The notes: generated by a model from the letters alone, not told the origin. Numbered from the stretch's first letter, positions 27,751 through 36,728 are shown. The stretch: 64,000 nucleotides of DNA from Thalassolituus maritimus (GCF_900156675.1 NZ_FTOH01000001.1:186001-250000); one strand, 5' to 3'. Numbers and translations: made by a program.

Positions 27751-29232
27751 TTACTCGCCGATCTTCAGAGTGCTTAGCACTTCTGAACGGATACAACCAA
27801 GGAGTTCTGCATCGTTTTTCAGGGACTCGCCGTAAGAAGGAATCATTTCCTTCAGGCGCTTATCCCAGCCTGATGCCATCTTCTCAGGGAAGCAACGCTC
27901 CAGCACTTCGATCATCGCCTGTACTGCGACGGATGCGCCCGGAGATGCGCCAAGAAGAGCGGCCAGTGAGCCGTCTTTGGCTGCAACGAGTTCGGTACCG
28001 AACTCGAGTTTACCTCGACCGCTGGCGTCTTTCTTGATGATCTGAACGCGCTGACCGGCACGGGCAAGTGTCCAGTCGCCGGCTTTGCAAGCCGGGTAGT
28101 AACCACGGAGAGTGCCGACGCGCTCTTTATGTGACTGGCGAACTTCGCTGATCAGATACTTGGTCAGATCCATGTTGTTAAAACCTACATCCATCATAGG
28201 CATCAGGTTGCTGACGCTGACAGATTTAAGCAGGTCAAACTTAGAGCCAGACTTCAGAAACTTCATTGTGAAGCCGGCGAATGGGCCAAACAGCAGGGCG
28301 GGTTCACCGTTGATAATGCGTGTATCCAGGTGAGGTACTGACATTGGCGGCGCACCAATCGCAGCCTTGCCGTACACCTTAGCGCTGTGCTGAGCAACGA
28401 TCTCAGGGTCTTTGCAGACCAGCCACTGGCCCGATACTGGGAAACCACCATAGCCATCAGCCTCGTCGATACCTGAAGCCTGCAGGAGTGGCAGAGCACC
28501 ACCACCGGCGCCGAGGAAGACGAAGTTAGCCTGAATGGTTTTCGATTTGCCTGACTTGCGGTCTTTCACGCGAACGTGCCAGCTTCCGTCTTTAGCATGG
28601 TCAAAATCGTTGACTTCATGATTCAGGCAAAGAGTGAAGTTGTCGTCGTTCTGGAGGTTCTTGACCATGTTACGGGCCAGTGAACCGAAGTCGACATCTG
28701 TGCCGTGAGCAATGCGGGTCGCGGCAACTTTTTCCGAAGGATCGCGATCCTTCATAACGAGCGGCATCCATTGTTCCAGTACAGCTGGATCTTCGGAGTA
28801 CTCCATCTCTTTGAACAGATGGTGAGCGCTCAGCTTTTCATGACGGCGACGCAGGAACTCAACGTTGTCCTCTCCCCAGACAAAGCTGAGGTGTGGCGTT
28901 GTATTGATAAAGTTCTTTGGCTCGGGCAGGCCGCCTTCGCGTACCAGATAGCTCCAGAGCTGAAGTGAGATTTCAAAGTTTGCGTTGATCGACAGTGCCC
29001 GGTCGATTTCGACATCGCCATCGGCGGTTTGTGGCGTGTAGTTGAGTTCACAGTACCCGGCGTGTCCGGTGCCAGCGTTGTTCCAGCCATCTGTACTTTC
29101 GTGTGCTACGTGGTCGAGGCGTTCAACCAGGGTAATTTGAAGGGATGGGTCCAGTCTGCGTAGCAGTGTGCCCAGGGTTGCGCTCATTGCACCGCCGCCA
29201 ACCAGCAGTACGTCGACCTTTTCTGTCGTCAT
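27751..29232 (-). CDS. mqo: Malate:quinone oxidoreductase
   Basis: Mqo oxidises malate to oxaloacetate and passes electrons to the quinone pool, an FAD-dependent peripheral membrane enzyme. 493 residues, normal size. It has the N-terminal Rossmann motif VDVLLVGGGAMSATLGTLL, ESTDGWNNAGTGHAGYCELNYTP (two family stretches), and RIAHGTDVDFGSLARNM. The ATG at 29232 lacks a strong Shine-Dalgarno. Located next to the oad operon, so the malate-oxaloacetate-pyruvate node is served by neighbouring genes. Confidence 0.97.
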   Translation of the reverse strand: MTTEKVDVLLVGGGAMSATLGTLLRRLDPSLQITLVERLDHVAHESTDGWNNAGTGHAGYCELNYTPQTADGDVEIDRALSINANFEISLQLWSYLVREGGLPEPKNFINTTPHLSFVWGEDNVEFLRRRHEKLSAHHLFKEMEYSEDPAVLEQWMPLVMKDRDPSEKVAATRIAHGTDVDFGSLARNMVKNLQNDDNFTLCLNHEVNDFDHAKDGSWHVRVKDRKSGKSKTIQANFVFLGAGGGALPLLQASGIDEADGYGGFPVSGQWLVCKDPEIVAQHSAKVYGKAAIGAPPMSVPHLDTRIINGEPALLFGPFAGFTMKFLKSGSKFDLLKSVSVSNLMPMMDVGFNNMDLTKYLISEVRQSHKERVGTLRGYYPACKAGDWTLARAGQRVQIIKKDASGRGKLEFGTELVAAKDGSLAALLGASPGASVAVQAMIEVLERCFPEKMASGWDKRLKEMIPSYGESLKNDAELLGCIRSEVLSTLKIGE

Positions 29233-29682
29233 TCGGGAATCGCCTTTAATTCAGATACTCTTTCAATGCAGGCAGAAGGCGGGAGCAAGGGGTGTCCTTT
29301 TAAGCCAGCTTCTGATCCGATACAGAACGGGATATCCGTCTGAACCTGCTCGTCTGTATGAAGAGAATAGACCTGCAAATCAGGCCTGGGCCAGTATCGC
29401 GTCTACACTGGCTCTACATAACATATGTCTTTTCATTCGCTCGCGAAAATACCCGAAAACCCTATACGGGTCAATTGGATAGCGACTTTGTCAGGCTTTG
29501 ACGAGTGGCTTTGAGGCGTGATTCTGAGGCGGGTTTTCCGGCACATTGGTATGCATTGGAGAGTGTCAGGAACCTTGATCAGTTCCCTCCATCAGAAGAA
29601 TGACCAGAACGTCGGGCGTAATCGGCCATAGAGGGGTGATTACTTTGTGCCATGCGTTAGGGTGAAATGAGAGGAGGACACT
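29233..29682. other. 450-bp divergent intergenic region, mqo / GH13 phosphorylase
   Basis: No gene seen. It holds the candidate mqo promoter, a GCCAGT/ACTGGC inverted repeat (29390-29412) that would fold in the mqo leader, and the strong GAGGAGG ribosome-binding site (29670-29676) of the phosphorylase gene. I could not identify a convincing plus-strand promoter. Confidence 0.5.
29446..29474 (-). promoter_or_regulatory. Candidate mqo promoter
   Basis: On the minus strand TTGACC (29474-29469), a 17-bp spacer and TATTTT (29451-29446) form a sigma-70-like promoter about 210 bp upstream of the mqo start, giving a long leader. Confidence 0.45.
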
Positions 29683-31125
29683 ATGTCGTTGAAGAATGCC
29701 GTACAACTAATCGCCTATCCAGACCGCATAGGTCAAGACCTGAAAGACCTCGCGGGCTTCATGGAACAGCATTTGAGCACTGCAGTCGGGGGCGTCCACA
29801 TACTGCCGTTTTATCCGTCGAATGCCGATGCTGGCTTTTCACCGTTAACGCACAAAGAGGTTGATCCGGCGTATGGCGGCTGGGCAGACATTGAGCGGAT
29901 CGCAGCACAGTTCGATATCTGCGCAGACCTGACAGTGAATCACATCTCTGACGAATCGGAAGAATTTAAAGACTTTCTGCAAAAGAAAGACGAGTCGAAG
30001 TACTCTGAGCTATTTGTCCGCGTCGATAAAATGGGTGAATTCTCACCAGACGATATGGCGAAAATTCATATCCGCAAAGAGAAAGAACCCTTCCGTGAGG
30101 TTACCTTTGCCGATGGCTCGACCGAACGCGTCTGGTGTACTTTCACCGAGCAACAGATCGATCTTAATTATGAGGCGGATGCTACTTATGAACTGATGGA
30201 AGATTACATCGGTTTTCTCGCTTCAAAAGGTGTAAAACTCTTTCGTCTCGATGCCTTCGGCTACACGACTAAACGCGTGGGTAGTACCTGCTTTCTGGTA
30301 GAGCCTGATGTTTACCGTAATCTCGATTGGGTGAACTCCGTTGCGCAGAAACACGGAGCGCGCTGTTTACCCGAAGTTCATGACCACAGCAGCTATCAAT
30401 ACGCGATCAGTCGGCGCGATATGCATCCTTACGGCTTTGCTCTGCCTCCTCTGGTGCTCTTCTCGCTGCTTGATGCCAACAGCGTCTATCTCAAGCACTG
30501 GCTGCGTATGTGTCCGCGGAACATGGTGACCGTGCTGGATACCCACGATGGTATCTGTATTCCGGATGTTGAAGGTGTGCTGCCGGAAGAGAAAATTGCT
30601 GCTTTGATCGACAACCTGCAGCAGCGCAGTGCCGATCCGATTATGCGTAAGTCAGCCGCGAATATTCACAGTGTTGGGGCTATTTATCAGATTACCTGTA
30701 CTTTCTATGACGCACTGATGCAGAACGACGACGCATACATTGCAGCGCGTGCGATTCAGTTCTTCACGCCGGGTATTCCCCAGGTCTACTACGTTGGCTT
30801 GCTGGCCGGTGTTAATGATGAAGACCTGATGGAAGAAACCGGCGAACTACGCGATATTAATCGTCACTATTACAGCCTTGAAGAAGCGAAAGAATCTCTC
30901 ACCAGCCCGGTTGTTAAACGTTTACTCAAGCTGATGGAATTCCGCTCTAACTACCCGGCATTTGATGGCCGATTCGAGCTGCATTCAAGTAATGATAGCA
31001 GCGTTCATATGGCATGGCGTCATGGTGAATACTATTGCGAAGTGTTCGTAGATCTGAACTTTAATACTGCTGTATTAAGTTATCTTGATACTGAGACACT
31101 GGAAGAAGTGTCCTTTACCTGCTGA
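29683..31125 (+). CDS. GH13_18 glycoside phosphorylase, probably glucosylglycerol phosphorylase
   Basis: The family (sucrose phosphorylase and relatives) splits alpha-glucosides with phosphate to give glucose-1-phosphate. 480 residues forming an (alpha/beta)8 barrel: GGVHILPFYPSNADAGFSP, ADLTVNHIS, the nucleophile Asp in FRLDAFGY (~190), acid/base Glu in CLPEVHDHSSYQ (~232) and transition-state Asp in VLDTHDGI (~287). Substrates in this subfamily include sucrose, sucrose-6-phosphate, glucosylglycerol and glucosylglycerate. Nearness to a glucosylglycerol-phosphate synthase gene favours 2-O-alpha-glucosylglycerol, as found in Marinobacter. The HDH rather than HSY after the acid/base Glu differs from classical sucrose phosphorylases. 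Cytoplasmic; starts at ATG 29683. Confidence 0.85.
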   Translation: MSLKNAVQLIAYPDRIGQDLKDLAGFMEQHLSTAVGGVHILPFYPSNADAGFSPLTHKEVDPAYGGWADIERIAAQFDICADLTVNHISDESEEFKDFLQKKDESKYSELFVRVDKMGEFSPDDMAKIHIRKEKEPFREVTFADGSTERVWCTFTEQQIDLNYEADATYELMEDYIGFLASKGVKLFRLDAFGYTTKRVGSTCFLVEPDVYRNLDWVNSVAQKHGARCLPEVHDHSSYQYAISRRDMHPYGFALPPLVLFSLLDANSVYLKHWLRMCPRNMVTVLDTHDGICIPDVEGVLPEEKIAALIDNLQQRSADPIMRKSAANIHSVGAIYQITCTFYDALMQNDDAYIAARAIQFFTPGIPQVYYVGLLAGVNDEDLMEETGELRDINRHYYSLEEAKESLTSPVVKRLLKLMEFRSNYPAFDGRFELHSSNDSSVHMAWRHGEYYCEVFVDLNFNTAVLSYLDTETLEEVSFTC

Positions 31126-31161
31126 TCGCTCTGGGTCAGCAATTATTCGTTAAGGTATCGC

Positions 31162-32493
31162 ATGCTTAAACAACTCCGACCGGTTCTTTCATTGCTGGCT
31201 GGAGTAAGCCTGTTGCTTCTCGGCAGCGGCCTGCTCAACACCTTACTGGCAGTGCGGGGCAGCGAAGAATCCTTCAGTGATCAGGCCATGGGTTTGATCA
31301 TGTCGGGTTACTTCGTTGGCTTTTTTGTGGGCACCTTTCTCGCGTTGCCACTCATCCGGCGCGTGGGCCACATCCGCACCTTTGCGATGTGCGCTGCCGT
31401 GGGTTCTGTATCTGTACTTCTGCATGATGCGTTTGCCACACCCTGGGCCTGGGGTGGGCTGAGAATCCTGACCGGGACAGCGCTGGTGATTCTCTACACA
31501 GTGATTGAGAGCTGGCTGAATGCAACGACACCGCCGCAGAATCGCGGTCAGGTGTTTGCCGTCTATATGGTGGTGAATCTCGGGGCATTAGCTGTTTCTC
31601 AGCAGTTTATGTCGCTGGCACCGGCGTCCAGTTATCTGCTTTTCGCACTGGCATCGGTATTGGTGACACTATCTTTGGTCCCTGTCACAGGCACACGCTT
31701 TGGCCCTCCAGAAGTCCAGCAGGTTAAACGCCTGGGCATACGTTTTCTCTGGCGCATTGCACCTCTGGCGATCAGTGCCGCGTTTCTCTCGGGGCTGGCG
31801 ATGGGGGCATTCTGGGGGATGAGTGCGCTCTATGCCTCACGAATTGGGTTACCAACGTCAGAGGTAGCAACCTTTGTGACCGCCGGCATTATTGGTGGTG
31901 CTTTATTGCAGTATCCCGTAGGACGTTTATCCGACAGGTTTGATCGTCGCCGTGTACTGGCGGGGATTGTTGGCGTGGCTGCTCTTTCTGCCTTGCTGAT
32001 TATCCCGGCGTCGTTTGCCTCGGTGGAATTTCTTTATGCCGCTATCGCTTTGTACGGCGGGTTGGCTTTTGCAGTGTACCCCGTGGCCGTTGCTCATTTG
32101 ATTGACCACCTGGAAAGCGGGGACATCCTTCCAGGGGGCAGTGCGTTACTCTTGGTGCACGGTATTGGTGCAGCTATTGGGCCAGCACTGAGTGGGCAGT
32201 TGATGTCCATGACCGGCGCAAGTGCACTGCCTGTGTACTTTGCCGCAGTTCAGGGCACCCTGTTCCTGGTGGCGGTATGGAAAATGCATCAACGACAGAA
32301 GGACGAGACGACAGGCGAACCAGCTCAGTTCGTACCCATGGTAAGAACGACGCCTACTGCTCTGGAAATGCATCCGGATGACAGTGAACATTCGCCAGAT
32401 CTGACTCCAGACATAACACAGGGAACCAGTGAGGAATCGGACATTCATGAGGAGGGTAGGGAACCACCTCCGTCTCAGGCAGCTCAAAGCTGA
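31162..32493 (+). CDS. MFS transporter (YcaD-like)
   Basis: 443 residues with about twelve membrane helices (residues ~8-375) and a hydrophilic acidic C-terminal tail of ~65 residues rich in Glu, Asp and Pro. The helix 2-3 loop has LPLIRRVGHIRTF and the helix 8-9 loop YPVGRLSDRFDRRRVL, the duplicated MFS signature. It resembles the YcaD/UMF2-like subgroup, whose substrates are unknown. It sits between a GH13_18 phosphorylase and ggpS, 36 bp after the former, so transport of glucosylglycerol or glycerol is a reasonable guess but only by context. Confidence 0.85.
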   Translation: MLKQLRPVLSLLAGVSLLLLGSGLLNTLLAVRGSEESFSDQAMGLIMSGYFVGFFVGTFLALPLIRRVGHIRTFAMCAAVGSVSVLLHDAFATPWAWGGLRILTGTALVILYTVIESWLNATTPPQNRGQVFAVYMVVNLGALAVSQQFMSLAPASSYLLFALASVLVTLSLVPVTGTRFGPPEVQQVKRLGIRFLWRIAPLAISAAFLSGLAMGAFWGMSALYASRIGLPTSEVATFVTAGIIGGALLQYPVGRLSDRFDRRRVLAGIVGVAALSALLIIPASFASVEFLYAAIALYGGLAFAVYPVAVAHLIDHLESGDILPGGSALLLVHGIGAAIGPALSGQLMSMTGASALPVYFAAVQGTLFLVAVWKMHQRQKDETTGEPAQFVPMVRTTPTALEMHPDDSEHSPDLTPDITQGTSEESDIHEEGREPPPSQAAQS

Positions 32494-32674
32494 AAAGCTC
32501 CGGTTGCTTCTGATTGTACTTCTACAATCGCCCGGTGATACCAGCCGCCCTGACCCGGCGGTACTCCGGAGCATCTCACAATCGCGGTCGCATACTGGTT
32601 ATTAATTAACCCGCACTGCAGTCGGCAGATCATCGCTGGTTGAAATGAGAGCGGTGCGGACAGCGGAGAAAATT
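32494..32674 (+). other. Structured intercistronic leader of ggpS
   Basis: The 181 bases before ggpS can fold into a multibranch structure: outer stem GCTCCGG (32497-32503) with CCGGAGC (32566-32572), enclosing hairpin A GATTGTA/TACAATC (32512-32518/32523-32529, loop CTTC) and hairpin B CCGCC/GGCGG (32545-32549/32557-32561). No T run follows, so it is not a plain terminator. It may be an RNA-processing site, a regulatory leader or a diverged intergenic repeat. Confidence 0.5.
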
Positions 32675-34954
32675 ATGCTTCTTGCAACAGATCTTGATGG
32701 AACCTTTCTTGGTGGCTCACAGGAGCAACGTCAGCAGCTTTACCAACTGATTGCTGCGCATCCCGATATTGATCTTATTTTTGTGACTGGCCGTGGCCTG
32801 GAGTCGGTCATGCCTCTACTGGCAGATCCGACGATTCCGCAACCGGATTACATTATCTGTGACGTGGGCTGTACTGTCGTTGATGGCGAGAACCTTCACC
32901 CGGTGGTGGAAGTTCAGGGTCGCATTGATGATAAATGGCCAGGCGAGTACACGATTCATGCTGCCGTCGAACATATTGACGGTCTGGTGCGTCAGGATGT
33001 TCCACAAGAACGTCGCTGCTCCTATTTCGTTGCCCCGGACGTGATGGAAAAACACCGCGAAGAAATTGAAAAAATAGGTGAATCACTGGATTGTGATGTC
33101 TTGTATTCCGCTGATTTATATCTCGATTTTTTACCGCGTAACGTTAACAAAGGCTCAACGCTGACTGCACTGATCGAACACCTGAAGCTGGATAAAGCCG
33201 ACGTCATGGTGGCGGGTGATACCCTCAATGACCTGTCGATGTATGAACACGACTTTATCGGAGTATGCGTAGGTGAGTCTGAGAAAGGTCTGACAGAAGC
33301 CACTGAAGGTCGTGCCCGTGTTTATCACGCATCAGCACCGGGGGCTGGCGGTATCCTCGAGGCTATCAGTCACTTTGGTTTCTTAGGTGTTGAGGGTATT
33401 GATGCCGAAGGTCGCGATGATATCGAGCCAGGCGCTTCCGATCTGGTGATTGTTTACCACCGTTTGCCGTACGAAGAATATATCGAAGACGGTGAAATGA
33501 AACGCCGTAACCACCGCTCACCGAATGGCATTATTCCGACGTTAGCGAGTTTCTTTAAAGACGGCAGAAAAGGCGCTTGGGTCGCCTGGTCTATTACCGA
33601 CCCGTCTTTGAAAGAGTTTGAAGTTCATACTGAAGTCGATAAAGAGCAATATCCCAACCTGGTAGCGGCGCGTGTTGCATTGACGAAAGAAGAAGTCGAT
33701 ATTTTTTATAAGCGCTTTTCGAAAGAAGCTTTCTGGCCAACCTTGCATACCTTCTGGGAGCGTGCGAGTTTCGTTGAAGATCATTGGAATGTGTTCTGTA
33801 AGGTAAACCGTAAATTCGCCGAGCAGACAGCAAAAGAAGCTGCAGAAGGGGCTACTGTCTGGCTGCATGACTACAACCTCTGGATGGTGCCTGCCTATCT
33901 GCGCGAAATTCGCCCGGATTTAAATATCGCCTTTTTCCACCATACATATTTCCCCTCGGCTGACGTCTTTAACGTACTGCCATGGAGAAAGGAAATTGTC
34001 GGTAGTCTGTTGCAGTGCGATTACATTGGCTTCCACATTCCACGTCAGTCAGAAAACTTTATCGATGTGGCAAAAGGTGTCATGCCGTTTGAAGTGACGG
34101 AAAAATCAGGCTGTGCACCGCGCTTCCTGACTTATGGTTGTGCCGTAGGTCTGGATGAAATGACCACAGAAATTAAAGTGAATGATCGAACTATCCGGTT
34201 GGGTGCGCATCCGGTGGGGCTGGATTTAAAACGCGTCGATAGCGCGTTAGAAAAACCTGAAATTCAGAACCGAATGAAAGAACTGCGTGAAGAATTGCAC
34301 GGTATTAAATTGGTTCTTTCTGTCGAGCGCCTGGATTACACCAAGGGTATACCGGCTAAGCTTGAAGCGTTCGAGCGCTTACTCGAAGATCACCCTGAGC
34401 TTCACGGGAAAGTTACTCTCGTGACCGTTTGCGTACCGGCAGCGAAAGAAATGACCGTATATAAAGAATTACAGAATGAGATTGAACAGGCAGTGGGTCG
34501 GATTAATGGCCGCTATGCGCAGGTCGGTTGGACGCCAGTTCAGTTCTTCTTCCGTGCTGTTCCGTTTGAAGAGTTGGTGGCCTACTACGCAATGGCCGAT
34601 GTTATGTGGATTACGCCCCTTCGTGATGGTCTGAATCTGGTCGCTAAAGAGTACGTTGCTACTCAGGGTAAAACCGAAGGTAAAGGCGTGCTGGTACTGT
34701 CAGAGTTTGCTGGTGCCGCTGCTGAAGTTAAGGGCGCGGTATTGTGCAACCCGCATGATCCAGCCGAAATGGCAGAGACATGTTATTTCGCTCTGTCGAT
34801 GCACCCTGATGATGCGGCGGCTCGCATGAGTGAGGCTTATGATGTTGTCAGTTACTACGACATTGCTCATTGGGGGCAGGACTTCCTCGATGAGGTTGCC
34901 GACAGCGCCCGCAAAAATGGTCGTGGTAGTGCTGATCTGACGGTTGTCGCCTGA
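32675..34954 (+). CDS. ggpS: Bifunctional glucosylglycerol-phosphate synthase/phosphatase (HAD-GT20 fusion)
   Basis: Makes the osmolyte glucosylglycerol from ADP-glucose and glycerol-3-phosphate, then removes the phosphate. 759 residues. The N-terminal HAD phosphatase (~1-240) has DLDGTF near residue 6, FVTGRG and MVAGDTLNDLSMYEH. The C-terminal GT20 domain (~260-745) has HDYNLWMVPAYLRE, SVERLDYTKGIPAKLEAFE and the typical TPLRDGLNLVAKEYVATQ. The same N-HAD/C-GgpS fusion is known in salt-tolerant Pseudomonas. The GT20 fold is shared with trehalose-phosphate synthase, but the fusion order and the neighbouring phosphorylase support glucosylglycerol. I start at ATG 32675, six bases after GGAG, rather than ATG 32645. 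Confidence 0.88.
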   Translation: MLLATDLDGTFLGGSQEQRQQLYQLIAAHPDIDLIFVTGRGLESVMPLLADPTIPQPDYIICDVGCTVVDGENLHPVVEVQGRIDDKWPGEYTIHAAVEHIDGLVRQDVPQERRCSYFVAPDVMEKHREEIEKIGESLDCDVLYSADLYLDFLPRNVNKGSTLTALIEHLKLDKADVMVAGDTLNDLSMYEHDFIGVCVGESEKGLTEATEGRARVYHASAPGAGGILEAISHFGFLGVEGIDAEGRDDIEPGASDLVIVYHRLPYEEYIEDGEMKRRNHRSPNGIIPTLASFFKDGRKGAWVAWSITDPSLKEFEVHTEVDKEQYPNLVAARVALTKEEVDIFYKRFSKEAFWPTLHTFWERASFVEDHWNVFCKVNRKFAEQTAKEAAEGATVWLHDYNLWMVPAYLREIRPDLNIAFFHHTYFPSADVFNVLPWRKEIVGSLLQCDYIGFHIPRQSENFIDVAKGVMPFEVTEKSGCAPRFLTYGCAVGLDEMTTEIKVNDRTIRLGAHPVGLDLKRVDSALEKPEIQNRMKELREELHGIKLVLSVERLDYTKGIPAKLEAFERLLEDHPELHGKVTLVTVCVPAAKEMTVYKELQNEIEQAVGRINGRYAQVGWTPVQFFFRAVPFEELVAYYAMADVMWITPLRDGLNLVAKEYVATQGKTEGKGVLVLSEFAGAAAEVKGAVLCNPHDPAEMAETCYFALSMHPDDAAARMSEAYDVVSYYDIAHWGQDFLDEVADSARKNGRGSADLTVVA

Positions 34955-34970
34955 TCACTTCCAGGTGGTA

Positions 34971-35072
34971 TTGTTTTCCATTACTGCTTCACAACTCGCC
35001 GTAAATACATCCATGTAGGCTCAGTTATGGCATCCGTGCCATAAACGGTTGCTCAGCAGCGACGGAAAACAA
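34971..35072 (+). repeat. 102-bp palindromic repeat, copy 1
   Basis: TTGTTTTCC...GGAAAACAA outer stem (about 16 bp with few mismatches; CAGCAG/CTGCT part included). Inside are two short hairpins: TACAT-CC-ATGTA (35006-35017) and TTATGGCA-TCCG-TGCCATAA (35025-35044). It differs from copy 2 at seven of 102 positions. Non-coding, in a convergent intergenic region. Confidence 0.9.
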
Positions 35073-35119
35073 CATACCTTTATGCGGATGTCGCGGTGTA
35101 TAAAAGATCGCTGGGAGGC

Positions 35120-35191
35120 GTCGCGTGACCGTATGCAGCAGGGATGCTGCATTCGAGACTACATGGAAGTACTTGTGTCGTGTCACGGGAT
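35120..35191 (-). repeat. Diverged inverted member of the same repeat family
   Basis: Read on the minus strand this copy has the same order of parts: outer stem CGTGAC/GTCACG (35182-35187 with 35124-35129), TACTTCCATGTAG, CTC, then ATGCAGCA-TCCC-TGCTGCAT. The loops and the ACGG after the second hairpin are shared with copies 1 and 2. The second hairpin stem is changed on both sides so that pairing is kept. Confidence 0.75.
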
Positions 35192-35227
35192 GCAATCCAG
35201 TGATCTGTCTAGAATGTGATTTATAAC

Positions 35228-35329
35228 TTGTTTTCCATCACTGCTTCACAACTCGCCGTGAATACATCCATGTAGGCTCAGTTATGGTATCCACGCCATA
35301 AATGGCTGCTCAGCAGTGACGGAAAACAA
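35228..35329 (+). repeat. 102-bp palindromic repeat, copy 2
   Basis: Near-identical to copy 1 (seven substitutions, same length), 257 bp downstream. Outer arms GTTTTCCATCACTGCT and AGCAGTGACGGAAAAC pair at 15 of 16 positions; the inner hairpins are TACAT-CC-ATGTA and TATGG-TATCCACG-CCATA. One substitution pair (C to T at the start and G to A at the end of the 4-base loop region) loosens the second hairpin slightly. Confidence 0.9.
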
Positions 35330-35369
35330 CACATCGATGTCAATGAGCTGAATCTGGTGGGAGCAGCGC

Positions 35370-36728
35370 TCAGGCTGCCCATATCTGTTTGATATTCACG
35401 AACTCGCGAATACCGTGTGGTCCCAGTTCACGCCCGTAACCGGATTTGCCTATACCTCCACTAGGAAGTCGAGGATCGGTTTTGACGATCCCATTGATAG
35501 CGACCTGGCCTGCGTTTAATTCACGAGCGGCTCTCTGAGCACTGGTCTCACTGCCAGTCCAGATGCTGGAACCAAGACCATACTCAGTATCATTGGCAAT
35601 GGTCAGTGCCTCATCAAGGTTCGCTGCTTTGCAGACGGCCAGGACAGGGCCGAAGGTTTCCTCACGGAAGACTGCCATCTCAGAAGTGACGCCAGCCAAT
35701 AGAGTAGGCGGATAAAAGAAACCTGGCATATCTGGTTTCTCGCCACCCGTTAAGCATTCAGCCCCATCCTGAATGGATCGCATAACCTGACTGTGCAATT
35801 GGTCGCGTAAGTCTTCGCGCGCAATAGGACCGATGCACTGGTTTTCCAGCGATGGGTCTCCCAGTTCCAGTGCATTAAAACGCTCGGTCAATTCGCGGCA
35901 GACGTCGTCGTAAACGCCAGCTTCAACGATGACACGTTTCGCAGCAATACACGACTGACCCGCATTAATCATGCGTGACAGTGTGATGACGTCACAGGCC
36001 TTTTCAATATCAGCATCGTTGAGAACAATACAAGGGTCTGATCCCCCGAGTTCAAGAACGGCGGGTTTTAAGCCAGCGGCAGCGCGTGCTGCAACTTTCT
36101 GGCCTGCACCACTTGAGCCGGTAAATGAAACGGCTTTAATACCCGGATGATCGATGGCATCACCCACGATTTCCGTTGTGATGGGTAAATTCTGCATAAC
36201 GCCATCAGGCAGGTTTTTCTGAAAAATGCGTGTTAAACACGCGGCAGATTCAGGAACATTCGGGTCGGGTTTCATCACGCAGGTGTTGCCCGCCATTAAT
36301 GCCGGCGCCAGAAAACGCAGGGCCAGCCATACAGGCGCATTCCACGGCAGAATTCCTAAGACGGTGCCCAGCGGTTGGTGGCAAACGTAACTGTCAGTGG
36401 CGTCGGAAGCCAGTGTTTCCGGCTCTAGGAAGGCTTCTCCATTATCAGCGTAATATTCCGCGCAGAAAGCAGATTTTTCCACTTCGCCCAGGCCCTCACG
36501 CAATGGCTTGCCCATTTCTTTTGCCATCAGTTGTGCCAGTTCTTCTTTGCATTCGCGCATTTCGGCAGCGATATTGATCAGGCACTTTGCCCTTTCGCTG
36601 TAGCTGAGTGCAGCCCAGGCTGGTGCTGCCGCGACAGCGCGTCCGATAGTGTCTTCGGCTTCCGCCAGAGTCAGAGATTCGACTTCTGGTAACGCAGTGC
36701 CGGTGGTCGGGTTAATTGGCTTAAGCAT
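35370..36728 (-). CDS. doeC: Aspartate-semialdehyde dehydrogenase of ectoine degradation (aldehyde dehydrogenase family)
   Basis: Last step of ectoine breakdown: aspartate 4-semialdehyde is oxidised to aspartate with NAD(P). 452 residues, typical aldehyde dehydrogenase of the succinate-semialdehyde type: cofactor region GILPWNAPVWLALR, FTGSSGAGQKVA, catalytic Glu in LELGGSDPCIV and Cys in NAGQSCIAAKR. The substrate is inferred from the doe operon; on sequence alone it could be a succinate-semialdehyde dehydrogenase. I prefer the ATG at 36728, seven bases after GGAGG; the ATG at 36734 is too close to that site. Fourth gene of doeBDAC, 12 bp after doeA. Confidence 0.85.
   Translation of the reverse strand: MLKPINPTTGTALPEVESLTLAEAEDTIGRAVAAAPAWAALSYSERAKCLINIAAEMRECKEELAQLMAKEMGKPLREGLGEVEKSAFCAEYYADNGEAFLEPETLASDATDSYVCHQPLGTVLGILPWNAPVWLALRFLAPALMAGNTCVMKPDPNVPESAACLTRIFQKNLPDGVMQNLPITTEIVGDAIDHPGIKAVSFTGSSGAGQKVAARAAAGLKPAVLELGGSDPCIVLNDADIEKACDVITLSRMINAGQSCIAAKRVIVEAGVYDDVCRELTERFNALELGDPSLENQCIGPIAREDLRDQLHSQVMRSIQDGAECLTGGEKPDMPGFFYPPTLLAGVTSEMAVFREETFGPVLAVCKAANLDEALTIANDTEYGLGSSIWTGSETSAQRAARELNAGQVAINGIVKTDPRLPSGGIGKSGYGRELGPHGIREFVNIKQIWAA

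Larger units (their letters stand above)
34955..35369. other. 415-bp convergent intergenic region filled by repeats
   Basis: Between the ends of ggpS and doeC. It has no gene and is occupied by three members of one palindromic repeat family. No separate terminator with a T run is visible, so the repeats themselves may end both transcripts. Confidence 0.7.

Noticed and set aside
34971-35329. Repeats as a possible CRISPR array
   Set aside because: Only three units, about 100 bp each, unequal spacing, one inverted, with internal hairpins; no cas genes. They are REP/MITE-like.
34971-35329. Repeats as tRNA or attC sites
   Set aside because: No cloverleaf with anticodon and T-loop signatures, no integrase gene, and no R'/R'' core site typical of attC.
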